DNA of 6,307 nucleotides from NCBI GenBank assembly GCA_964431685.1, contig CAYSLA010000190.1, forward strand, positions 1 to 6,307, read 5' to 3'. The notes beneath the pieces were generated by a model. The model was not told where the DNA came from and made no database searches. It saw nothing but the letters and a program-made list of their open reading frames with translations. Numbering within the stretch: the stretch's first letter is position 1; every line of letters starts with the position of its first letter. This document shows positions 1 through 5,128 of this stretch, piece by piece. The position numbers and the translations under genes were made by a program. This stretch comes from CAYSLA01 sp964431685 (lineage in GTDB: Bacteria; Armatimonadota; UBA5829).

Positions 1-182
1 GCATACATCATGAACGCCTTCACGATCTGGTTGGCGTTGCTCTGGCAGCCGGACTGTCGGGCTTTCTCTCTAGCCTGTGCAAAGACCGGGAAAAGAATCG
101 CTGCGAGAATCGCGATAATCGCGATTACGACCAAAAGCTCTATCAGGGTGAATCCTGATTTCGATTTCATTTTGCTGAACAT
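1..182 (-). CDS. Type IV prepilin / type II pseudopilin-like protein, N-terminal part (runs off the left edge)
   Basis: Sixty codons are visible. After a short charged leader (MFSKMKSKSG) comes the classic class III signal GFTLIELLVVIAIIAIL. Prepilin peptidase would cut after Gly10 and methylate the new Phe1, and Glu5 of the mature form is present (FTLIE). The hydrophobic helix (about residues 11-31) would first anchor the protein in the inner membrane and then pack in the core of a pilus or pseudopilus. LFPVFAQAREKARQ and then a Cys-containing SGCQSNANQIVKAF follow. This layout is typical of the DUF1559-like H-X9-DG prepilins that are abundant in Armatimonadota and Planctomycetes, but the diagnostic C-terminal domain is outside the window. 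The start at 182 is chosen because AAGGAG lies 12 nt upstream (195-200). The in-frame ATG at 170 is an alternative and would give MKSKSGFTLIE. The exact filament or substrate cannot be told. Confidence 0.9.
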   Translation of the reverse strand, partial: MFSKMKSKSGFTLIELLVVIAIIAILAAILFPVFAQAREKARQSGCQSNANQIVKAFMMY

Positions 183-194
183 CCTAGTTACCTA

Positions 195-200
195 CTCCTT
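195..200 (-). promoter_or_regulatory. Ribosome binding site of the prepilin gene
   Basis: AAGGAG on the minus strand lies 12 nt before the ATG at 182 and 24 nt before the ATG at 170, so it favours the longer leader peptide. The 12-nt spacing is at the long end. A weak AGGA at 183-186 could instead serve the ATG at 170. Confidence 0.55.
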
Positions 201-237
201 CGTTTTTGCCATCTCCAGCTTGTTTTCGTGTAGCTTG

Positions 238-312
238 GAAAAAAAGAATAAAAATATAGCGTGCCGTCCTTCGGCCCAGTCGGCGCATACTTACTGCTGA
301 GTCAACGCCGAC
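238..312 (-). promoter_or_regulatory. Hairpins followed by a U-rich tract in the prepilin leader (possible attenuator)
   Basis: Read on the minus strand, GTCGGCG (306-312) pairs perfectly with CGCCGAC (279-285) across a 20-nt loop. A second small hairpin follows, GCCG-AAGGA-CGGC (263-275). After about 7 nt comes a U-rich tract (238-256) containing runs of five and seven T. The order of hairpin, hairpin and U tract, about 55 nt before the prepilin start, resembles an attenuator. It is not a textbook terminator, because the stem next to the U tract is only 4 bp and the tract does not follow it directly. Confidence 0.3.
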
Positions 313-328
313 CTTGGTTCAAAATCAT
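302..328 (-). CDS. Possible 8-codon leader ORF (MILNQGRR) in the prepilin 5' leader
   Basis: In the leader of the prepilin transcript, GGGAGGA (335-341) sits 7 nt before an ATG that opens an 8-codon frame ending in TGA. The Shine-Dalgarno match is stronger than that of many genes in this window. The last codons (306-312) form the left arm of a 7-bp hairpin whose right arm is at 279-285, so translation of this ORF would compete with folding. This geometry suggests a translated leader peptide, but an ORF this short with a purine-rich stretch before it can arise by chance. No function is proposed. Confidence 0.3.
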   Translation of the reverse strand: MILNQGRR

Positions 329-409
329 TGGCTATCCTCCCTATCAACATATTCGGATATCCGTGCGGGACAACAATGAATCACTTTATATGCACGGTCA
401 CCGTCCACC

Positions 410-438
410 ATTATAGCCCAACTTGCAGCAATAATCAA
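410..438 (-). promoter_or_regulatory. Sigma-70-type promoter for the prepilin gene
   Basis: On the minus strand TTGATT (433-438) and a perfect TATAAT (410-415) are separated by exactly 17 nt. Transcription would start near 403, giving a leader of about 220 nt before the prepilin start. An 11-nt palindrome (ACGGT-C-ACCGT, 394-404) lies over the predicted start point and could be an operator. Confidence 0.7.
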
Positions 439-628
439 GTGTTCGACTGAACTTGTCTCAGAAAAGTTCCATCAGGATCGAAAAAGTTGCCGGTCTTATC
501 TTCTGTGCCCTACTCCCGGAATCTGAGCACTGGATCGCCGGGTGCACGCCGGCAGATGGAGCGGGTTCCTGCACGCAACTTGACTTTCTCTTTGCGTTAC
601 GCCAAACTCTTGTTGAATGGTGGGCGAT

Positions 629-633
629 GGAGG
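629..633 (+). promoter_or_regulatory. Ribosome binding site that fixes the start at 640
   Basis: GGAGG lies 6 nt before the ATG at 640. The reading frame stays open further upstream to a TTG at 487. That upstream stretch has no Shine-Dalgarno site and does not look like protein, so the gene is taken to start at 640. Confidence 0.8.
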
Positions 634-639
634 TTATCG

Positions 640-1188
640 ATGCAAGACAGTGGCGACTACCTGTACAGAGAGGAGCTGCGAATGCCGAGAATTGCCGCGT
701 GGCTGCTCTTGGCGTCTCTTGTTGTAACGCCGGTGTTCATCTACCTTGCCTACCGTGCGCTGCCCGTAGACTCCACTATCCGCAGCTACATCGCGACCAG
801 CCCGAACGGCCCCGCGATCGCCTTCACAGTGATCGCTGTCTTCATACTGCCCGAGCTGTGGATGATTCACATCATCAGGACCAGAGCGGCAGTGTTGCGG
901 TTGAGCGAAGACGGGGTCTATCTCGGTGCGACGCTGATGCACACGCGGCCGCGCGTCATCCCGTTTTCCGCGATAGTTTCCTGCCGAGTTCTCGAATCGA
1001 GACCACCCTACCAGGAGCTCCAACGTATGGCCAGCGATGGGAGACTTTGGACGCTTGGAAACGCGAGCCTGGTTGAACTGGGAATGGACGACGGAAGCAG
1101 GTTTCTGATCGGCACACATCGTCCGGACGAACTGGTTGGGGCAATCTGGTCTCGTGTGTCTTCGTCGCCCTTTGACTCCGCCCAGTGA
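640..1188 (+). CDS. Two-helix membrane protein with a bacterial PH-like domain, function unknown
   Basis: The protein has 182 residues. Its short N-terminus, DYLYREELRMPR, is followed by two hydrophobic segments (about 18-39 and 59-79) and then a mostly beta-type domain. Hallmarks there are LRLSEDGVYLG (86-96), the RVIPFSAIVSCRV segment (105-117) and a C-terminal LVELGMDDGSRFLIGTHRPDELVGAI. The pattern of a VELxxDDGxRxLIGTxRPxEL strand-turn-helix after two membrane helices matches a widespread family of uncharacterised bacterial proteins whose soluble part resembles PH domains (I recall DUF6141; the number is uncertain). No catalytic motif is visible. It stands alone, divergent from the prepilin gene and convergent with the flotillin gene. 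Its last six codons (PFDSAQ) and stop lie within or right after the first arm of a palindromic repeat, so the original C-terminus may have been replaced. Confidence 0.75.
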   Translation: MQDSGDYLYREELRMPRIAAWLLLASLVVTPVFIYLAYRALPVDSTIRSYIATSPNGPAIAFTVIAVFILPELWMIHIIRTRAAVLRLSEDGVYLGATLMHTRPRVIPFSAIVSCRVLESRPPYQELQRMASDGRLWTLGNASLVELGMDDGSRFLIGTHRPDELVGAIWSRVSSSPFDSAQ

Positions 1189-1221
1189 TCGACACTCCGG
1201 TCCCTGAGCGGAGTCGAAGGG
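1168..1221. repeat. Palindromic element overlapping the 3' end of the PH-like gene
   Basis: The arms are CCCTTTGACTCCGCCCAG (1168-1185) and CTGAGCGGAGTCGAAGGG (1204-1221). They pair at 17 of 18 positions, counting one G-U, around an 18-nt loop that contains the TGA stop. ACTCCG occurs again in the loop (1194-1199), so CGGAGT (1209-1214) can pair with either copy. CCCTGAGCGGAGTCGAAGGG-type palindromes are dispersed repeats in several bacterial genomes, so this is probably one copy of a REP-like family. It could also act as a transcription stop between the two convergent genes, although there is no T-run. Confidence 0.65.
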
Positions 1222-1222
1222 G

Positions 1223-1256
1223 CCGACCCCGCCGTTTGCAGACGCTAAGCGGTCGG
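1223..1256. terminator. Possible hairpin terminator at the end of the flotillin gene
   Basis: CCGACC (1223-1228) pairs with GGTCGG (1251-1256). The stem extends by two more GC pairs if CC at 1229-1230 is bulged out. The loop contains the flotillin stop codon (1245-1247). No T-run follows on either strand, so this would not be a canonical intrinsic terminator. With the adjacent palindrome it forms a strongly structured 90-nt zone between convergent genes. Confidence 0.3.
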
Positions 1257-2711
1257 AGGACTGGCCGGTGTGTTCTGTCCGGCAGCCTGAGGCAGCTTCT
1301 TCAGCAATTCCTCGAGCTTCATTCCGGTCAGCGCCTCAATCATCGGTGGAAGCTGCGCAACCACATTAACAACATCCTTGGTCACTTTTGATGCCCCGGC
1401 GCTGCCGTCAGAACCGCCGCCGATGACGACTATCTTCTCGGTCTTTGCCAGAGGTTCCGATACTGCTTTTGCCAGCGCGGGCAGATTCTCCACCACGATC
1501 TGAATAAGCGCAGCCTCGGTGTACTGCGACCAAGCATCGGCCTTCTTCGCCATCGCAGCGGCTTCGGAGAACCCCTTGGCCTGTATCACTTCTGCATCGG
1601 CAAGTCCTTTGGCTTTCGCCGCGTCTGCTTCGGCCAAGCCGACCTGTCGTGTGGCGTCCGCCTGGCCGGCAGCGGTAGCCTGCAACCTGTACTGCTCCGC
1701 CTCTGCAAGCTGGGCGATCTTGGCTCGTTCCGCCTCGGCGGGTTTCTGGACCGTGGCCGCGAGTTCCTTTTCTCTTCTCAGGATCTCTTGCTGCTGCACC
1801 TCGATCTGCTTCTGTTTCTCGACTACTTCTATCTGCACTTGCTCGGTGCGCACAAGCTGTTCAGTTTTATACTTCTGCAGGTCATAGGCAAGGTCAGCTT
1901 CTGCTTCCTTCTGCTTCGCGGACGCGTTGTAGTCGGCGGTCTTCATGCGAAAATCACGGTCTGCCTCTGCCACTTTTGTATCCGCCTCCAGCTTCGCAGT
2001 CTGCGCAAGCTGGTTTGCCTGGGAGCTCTTTATAGTGGCATCGCGCGCCGCTTCCGCCTCGGCAATGGCGGCGTCGCGCTTGATCAGGGCAATCCTGGGC
2101 CGTCCCCAAGCTTCAAGATAGCCCTGAGTGTCGCGGATGTCCTTTATCACAAACGAAACGACCTGAAGCCCCATGTTCGCCATGTCGCCGGCGGAGACTT
2201 CCTGCACCCTCTGGGCGAACGCGTCGCGGTTGGTGACGATCTCCTCGACGTTCATGTTGCCGATTATCGCGCGAAGATGGCCTTCCACTGTCTGGTGCGC
2301 GATCTGAGCTATTTGCGCCTGGTTCTTGTCCAGGAACTGCTCAGCCGCCGTGGAGATCGAGGTGTCGTCGCCCTTAACCTTGATCTGGGCAACGCCCTCA
2401 ACCAGCACGGGCACGCCCTGCACCGTGTAGACCGCCGGGGTCGTGATGTCGAGAGTCATTAGTTCCAGCGACAATAGAGAGTATGTTTCCACGACTGGCC
2501 ACACAATCGTGCCGCCGCCCTTGACTATTCGGAAACCGCGAGTCGCTCGTTCGCCGGTGGAAGGGTCTCTGAACCCGTGTCGCTTACCGAAGACCACCAG
2601 GACCTGGTTGGGTCCGACTTTTCGGTAGCGACTGGCGGCCCAGGTGATTAACAGAAACACAAAGACAATGGCGCCGACTGCAATCAGCGACGGAAACTGT
2701 GAAAACGGCAT
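1245..2711 (-). CDS. floT: Flotillin (SPFH-domain membrane scaffold protein)
   Basis: The protein has 488 residues, a normal length for flotillins of the YuaG/FloT type. One hydrophobic segment at 8-27 anchors it to the membrane. The SPFH/band-7 domain covers about 30-205, including KVGPNQVLVVFGKRHG, the LSLELMTLDITTPAVYTVQGVPV region and VEGHLRAIIGNMNVEEI. A long charged coiled coil rich in Ala and Glu follows (about 208-395), containing PAEAERAKIAQLAEAEQ and AEADAAKAKGLADAE, typical flotillin heptads. A hinge (VVIGGGSDG, about 428-436) and an amphipathic C-terminus close it. Flotillins oligomerise and organise membrane microdomains and fluidity. The start is secure: AAGGAG (2719-2724) lies 7 nt before the ATG. 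Only 17 nt separate it from the upstream NfeD gene, and this pairing is the usual flotillin context. The gene symbol is assigned by family, not by strict orthology. Confidence 0.95.
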   Translation of the reverse strand: MPFSQFPSLIAVGAIVFVFLLITWAASRYRKVGPNQVLVVFGKRHGFRDPSTGERATRGFRIVKGGGTIVWPVVETYSLLSLELMTLDITTPAVYTVQGVPVLVEGVAQIKVKGDDTSISTAAEQFLDKNQAQIAQIAHQTVEGHLRAIIGNMNVEEIVTNRDAFAQRVQEVSAGDMANMGLQVVSFVIKDIRDTQGYLEAWGRPRIALIKRDAAIAEAEAARDATIKSSQANQLAQTAKLEADTKVAEADRDFRMKTADYNASAKQKEAEADLAYDLQKYKTEQLVRTEQVQIEVVEKQKQIEVQQQEILRREKELAATVQKPAEAERAKIAQLAEAEQYRLQATAAGQADATRQVGLAEADAAKAKGLADAEVIQAKGFSEAAAMAKKADAWSQYTEAALIQIVVENLPALAKAVSEPLAKTEKIVVIGGGSDGSAGASKVTKDVVNVVAQLPPMIEALTGMKLEELLKKLPQAAGQNTPASPPTA

Positions 2712-2728
2712 TGGAATGCTCCTTGGTG

Positions 2729-3355
2729 TTATTCGAAAATCGTTACGACAACGTGGGTCTTTTCTACTGTGATAACAACGACCTGATGTCCGTGGTCGAT
2801 TGCCGTCCCGTCCTCGCTCTTCGCCGGAGCTGTGTAGCGGGTGCCCCGGATGACATAGGCTATCTCTCCAAACCCGCCTTCAGGGATGGAGGTTATTACC
2901 TCGGCCTCGTGACCGATCAGGTCAAAATCGGTGGCCTCGCTGCTTGCCTGGGCCTTGACCAGCAGCTTCACGTAGAGCAGAAACTGCCCGACCGCGATAA
3001 CCGCGGCGGTAGGCAGTGAGAAAGCAAGACTGGTCAGCGGGCCCATCCGGAATCCCCAAACGGATATGAGGCCGGCAATGCCCAGGAAACCCGCAAATGT
3101 GGACACAGTGATAGTGTTGAAGATGCTCGCTCCGGGCATGTTGTCCGGCCCGTAGACGTCGAAAGCGTTCTCAACGCCCGCGTGCGCACCCCCGGACTCG
3201 TGTCCGATCTCGCCGCCGTGGCCGGGCTCTACGCCGTGTTCACCCATCCCTCCGTGCGATCCGAAACTACCCCCGATCGCGCCCAGCAGTGCGAACAGGA
3301 AGCCGAACAGCAGGCAGCCTAGATAGAATATCGCGATCCCAGTCCACACAAGCAC
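2729..3355 (-). CDS. NfeD-like membrane protein, flotillin partner
   Basis: The protein has 208 residues. Hydrophobic segments lie at about 3-29, 80-99 and 107-133, and a C-terminal beta-rich domain at about 145-208 (IGHEAEVITSIPEGGFGEIAYVIRG and QVVVITVEKTHVVVTIF) fits the OB-fold of the NfeD family. This is the short form (YuaF-like) that lacks the ClpP-type serine protease domain. It is thought to work with flotillin, whose gene follows after 17 nt. The loop between helices 1 and 2 is Gly/His/Glu-rich, with His at 34, 40, 46, 52 and 58, exactly six apart. The start is GTG at 3355, with AGGA (3363-3366) 7 nt upstream; a GTG at 3349 with GAGG (3357-3360) is equally placed. An in-frame stop at 3359-3361 excludes any earlier start. 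A Bacillus yuaF operon is under a stress sigma factor; no such promoter could be recognised here. Confidence 0.9.
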   Translation of the reverse strand: MLVWTGIAIFYLGCLLFGFLFALLGAIGGSFGSHGGMGEHGVEPGHGGEIGHESGGAHAGVENAFDVYGPDNMPGASIFNTITVSTFAGFLGIAGLISVWGFRMGPLTSLAFSLPTAAVIAVGQFLLYVKLLVKAQASSEATDFDLIGHEAEVITSIPEGGFGEIAYVIRGTRYTAPAKSEDGTAIDHGHQVVVITVEKTHVVVTIFE

Positions 3356-3383
3356 ACCTCAGTCCTATACGCGGCGATGAGAG

Positions 3384-3476
3384 GAACTTGATTTTGCCTC
3401 GGGAACATAGATTCATCCGGCGCTGGCGCAGACCAATGCAACAGCACGGTCCCCGAGGCATACAGCAATCAAGCTC
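3384..3476. repeat. Two-part long inverted repeat in the nfeD upstream region (possible structured leader or small RNA)
   Basis: TGCCTCGGG (3395-3403) is perfectly complementary to CCCGAGGCA (3452-3460). Just outside, CTTGATT (3387-3393) is perfectly complementary to AATCAAG (3467-3473), and two further pairs are possible beyond one mismatch. The unpaired bases are 1 nt on the left side and 6 nt on the right. The 48-nt interior can form a small helix, GACC (3431-3434) with GGTC (3448-3451), directly against the main stem when read on the minus strand. About 18 paired positions in a nested layout, 28 nt before the nfeD start, suggest a folded RNA element. The strand and function are not determined, and it matches no riboswitch I know. 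Confidence 0.5.
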
Positions 3477-3570
3477 TACACTTCATTCGCCGCCGCCGCG
3501 CCAATATCCTGCAGGAAACTTATATTTGTTTGTGTTATCATGAATTTGTGCAGCAAGCGTGCGCGGGGCG

Positions 3571-3604
3571 GCTGTTGTCAACCTCAAGGCAGTTTGGCAA
3601 CAGC
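3571..3604. promoter_or_regulatory. Dyad over the -35 box of the Memo promoter (operator candidate)
   Basis: GCTGTTGTCAA (3571-3581) and TTGGCAACAGC (3594-3604) form an inverted repeat matching at 10 of 11 positions with a 12-nt spacer. The right arm covers the -35 hexamer TTGGCA (3594-3599). A dimeric repressor bound here would block the promoter. The regulator is unknown. Confidence 0.45.
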
Positions 3605-3621
3605 GGATGGTAGGGTATCAT
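3594..3621 (+). promoter_or_regulatory. Sigma-70-type promoter for the Memo-family gene
   Basis: TTGGCA (3594-3599) and TATCAT (3616-3621) each match consensus at 5 of 6 positions, with a 16-nt spacer. Transcription would start near 3628, giving a leader of about 28 nt that holds the strong Shine-Dalgarno TGGAGGT (3644-3650). Confidence 0.7.
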
Positions 3622-3655
3622 CTACGCATAAGGTCTTCGAACCTGGAGGTTTGCC

Positions 3656-4516
3656 ATGCCTAGAAGAGCAGCGGTGGCTGGGAAGTTCTACGATGCCGAT
3701 CAGAATATGCTTGTGAGAACCCTTGAGGGCTGTTTTCTGGACAGACTCGGACCCGGCAAGTTGCCTATGCCGAAGCGGCAACGAACAGGGAACGTTTTGG
3801 GGCTTGTTGTCCCTCACGCCGGATATGTCTATTCCGGCGCGGCGGCGGCGCACTCCTACGATGCGCTCTCGAGCGACGGGCTTCCGGATCTCGCGGTGAT
3901 CCTTGGCCCCAACCACCACGGAGCCGGCCACCCAGTCGCAGTCAGCGAGGCCACCCGCTGGATCACGCCGCTTGGCAGCGTCCACGTTGAAGACGAGATA
4001 TCCGAGAAGATCGTTCAGCTATCACAGTTTGCCCAGGCGGATGAAGATGCTCATGTCCGGGAGCACTCAATCGAAGTTCAGCTTCCGTTTCTGCAATTCA
4101 TCGGCGGTCACAAAATAAGCATCGTGCCGATCTCCATATCGCACCTGGGCGAGGCGGATGCGCTCGTCGCGGTCGATGATCTGAGCAAGGCGATAGCGAC
4201 TGCGGTCGAGGGCAAGAATGCCATCATCATAGCCAGCACCGATTTCAGCCACTACGAATCGCAGGAAGTTGCGAACGCCTATGACAGTATGGCTCTTAGC
4301 CAGATACTCGCCATGAACGGACGCGGGCTGATAAGGACAGTTCGCGAGGAGTGCATATCGATGTGCGGGGCGCTGGGTGTGGCTGTGATGATTGATGCGA
4401 GCAAGCTCCTGGGGGCGACCGCTGCCCGCAAACTGACATACCATACCTCGGGCGACGTTACCGGCGACAAGAGACGGGTGGTCGGTTACGCGGCAGTGGC
4501 AGTCGAGAAGTTGTAG
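3656..4516 (+). CDS. amrB: Memo-family protein (AmmeMemoRadiSam system protein B)
   Basis: The protein has 286 residues, the usual Memo length. It opens with the family signature PRRAAVAGKFYDAD. Further hallmarks are VVPHAGYVYSG (52-61), LGPNHHG (83-89), REHSIEVQLPFLQ (135-147), STDFSHY (194-200) and MCGALG (236-241). By comparison with human MEMO1, whose metal site uses two His and one Cys, His54, His87 or His88 and Cys237 are the likely metal ligands, so the active pocket looks intact. The fold is related to class III non-haem iron dioxygenases such as LigB. In many prokaryotes this protein is encoded with an AMMECR1-domain protein and a radical SAM enzyme; neither is beside it here. The reaction is unsettled, with a redox or metal-linked role the best guess. 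The ATG has GGAGG 6 nt upstream, its own promoter and a possible operator. No clear terminator follows. Confidence 0.93.
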   Translation: MPRRAAVAGKFYDADQNMLVRTLEGCFLDRLGPGKLPMPKRQRTGNVLGLVVPHAGYVYSGAAAAHSYDALSSDGLPDLAVILGPNHHGAGHPVAVSEATRWITPLGSVHVEDEISEKIVQLSQFAQADEDAHVREHSIEVQLPFLQFIGGHKISIVPISISHLGEADALVAVDDLSKAIATAVEGKNAIIIASTDFSHYESQEVANAYDSMALSQILAMNGRGLIRTVREECISMCGALGVAVMIDASKLLGATAARKLTYHTSGDVTGDKRRVVGYAAVAVEKL

Positions 4517-4644
4517 CTGACGTCATCCGGAGAGCGCCAGACGATCGGGTGGCAAGCGATCTCATCGTCGCAGCGGACCCTTAGATGCGTCTCGGAACAG
4601 TCGCCCGCGAAGCACGCTGACTGACTACACACTCGCCAGTGGAG

Positions 4645-4674
4645 TTGACTGGACGACCAGAACGCTGGTATAAT
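4645..4674 (+). promoter_or_regulatory. Promoter of the tRNA-Ala gene
   Basis: TTGACT (4645-4650) and a perfect TATAAT (4669-4674) are 18 nt apart, and a TGG directly before the -10 box makes it an extended -10. The predicted start near 4681 leaves only about 5 nt of leader before the mature tRNA. This is the strongest promoter in the window. Confidence 0.85.
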
Positions 4675-4685
4675 ATCGCCGGTAT

Positions 4686-4761
4686 GGGGCTGTGGCTCAG
4701 TTGGGAGAGCGCTTCCCTCGCACGGAAGAGGTCGCGAGTTCGAATCTCGCCAGCTCCACCA
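4686..4761 (+). tRNA. tRNA-Ala, anticodon CGC
   Basis: All four arms fold cleanly. The acceptor is GGGGCTG with CAGCTCC, the D stem GCTC/GAGC, the anticodon stem CTTCC/GGAAG, and the T stem GCGAG/CTCGC around TTCGAAT. The anticodon loop is CTCGCAC with CGC at 4719-4721, which reads GCG alanine codons. The acceptor contains the G3-U70 wobble pair, the alanine identity element, and the discriminator is A. The CCA end is encoded (4759-4761). A weak hairpin downstream, CAGAC (4766-4770) with GTCTG (4787-4791), has no T-run. Confidence 0.97.
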
Positions 4762-4796
4762 GCATCAGACGTCTCTTTCCCCGGAGGTCTGCCGGC

Positions 4797-5114
4797 ATGT
4801 CCATCGATACTTCCTCCCCAGACCACACGACCTGAAGACGTGGCGCGAAGCCGTTTCTGGACGAGCGCATTCTGTGCCTCGCCTGCGCATTTGCCGTTTT
4901 CTTTTGTGTATGACGGCAAGAAAACCACCGGCATCCCGGACGCGTGGGATCCGAAAGTCGCCAGGCGTTGGATTGACACCAACATCATCGAGACCGTATA
5001 CGATGGCACCGACGCCAGTACCGGACTGGCGATCCACGTTGAGCTACTCGAATACCGCGATTTTCCCGTGTTGGAATGGGTCGTGTGCACTTGCGTTCAG
5101 GTTTTGGTGACTGA
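4797..5114 (+). pseudogene. Broken N-terminal fragment of a GH36-like alpha-galactosidase
   Basis: The middle frame (about 4855-5084) reads HLPFSFVYDGKKT (4888-4926), then TGLAIHVELLEYRDFPVLEWVV. This is the pattern of the N-terminal beta-sandwich of alpha-galactosidases of the GH36 type (LPFSFxYxGxxS, TGLxxxxxxxEYxDFPxxEW). It is broken at both ends. An ATG at 4797 with GGAGG at 4783-4787 gives 12 codons and a stop. LKTWREA (4832-4852), also family-like, is in another frame. After EWVV a 2-nt shift at about 5083 restores VHLRSGFGD (5085-5111), which resembles the expected HLRNTG strand but ends in TGA. Only about 100 of the usual roughly 700 residues remain and the catalytic domain is absent. 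It is therefore a decayed, truncated gene. An assembly error might explain the shifts but not the loss of the rest. Confidence 0.6.
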
Positions 5115-5128
5115 ATGCTGTCAGGCTA

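Larger units (their letters stand above)
183..639. other. Divergent intergenic region between the prepilin gene and the PH-like membrane protein gene
   Basis: These 457 nt hold the prepilin promoter and leader in the left half, including a 10-bp palindrome CGGATATCCG (354-363). In the right half (440-628) I see no protein-like reading frame and no good plus-strand promoter. The one visible structure there is a short GC hairpin, GCCGG (537-541) with CCGGC (549-553). TTGACT at 580-585 has no acceptable -10 box at the right distance. Confidence 0.6.
3356..3655. other. Divergent intergenic region between nfeD and the Memo-family gene
   Basis: These 300 nt contain, from left to right, a two-part inverted repeat (3384-3476), a short CGC-repeat stretch (about 3489-3499), an AT-rich patch (3517-3547), an 11-bp dyad (3571-3604) and the Memo promoter (3594-3621). 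No convincing promoter for nfeD is visible. TATAAG on the minus strand (3519-3524) lacks a -35 box at a normal distance. Confidence 0.6.

Noticed and set aside
183..403. c-di-GMP (GEMM) riboswitch in the prepilin leader
   Set aside because: The conserved GEMM core sequences are not present, so the leader cannot be assigned to that class.
487..639. Longer version of the PH-like gene starting at TTG 487
   Set aside because: The upstream part has no Shine-Dalgarno and no protein-like composition. The ATG at 640 has GGAGG at the ideal distance and begins the family-like YREE segment.
1519..2462. Plus-strand frames opposite the flotillin gene
   Set aside because: They are antisense shadows, rich in Ser/Ala/Cys/Leu because of the Ala/Glu/Gln-rich coiled coil on the real strand, and no Shine-Dalgarno was noticed.
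3384..3476. 6S RNA or SRP RNA for the two-part inverted repeat
   Set aside because: It is much shorter than 6S RNA, lacks a large central bubble of the expected kind, and has no SRP tetraloop motif.
3489..3499. CGC microsatellite
   Set aside because: There are only three to four units, which is unremarkable in GC-rich sequence.
4540..4569. Terminator after the Memo-family gene
   Set aside because: Overlapping short stems (GATCG/CGATC and GACGAT/ATCGTC) exist, but they are only 5-6 bp and no T-run follows.
4734..4761. Integration site: duplicated 3' end of tRNA-Ala
   Set aside because: I looked for a second copy of the T arm and acceptor end to the right and found none within the window, so no attachment-site pair is claimed.
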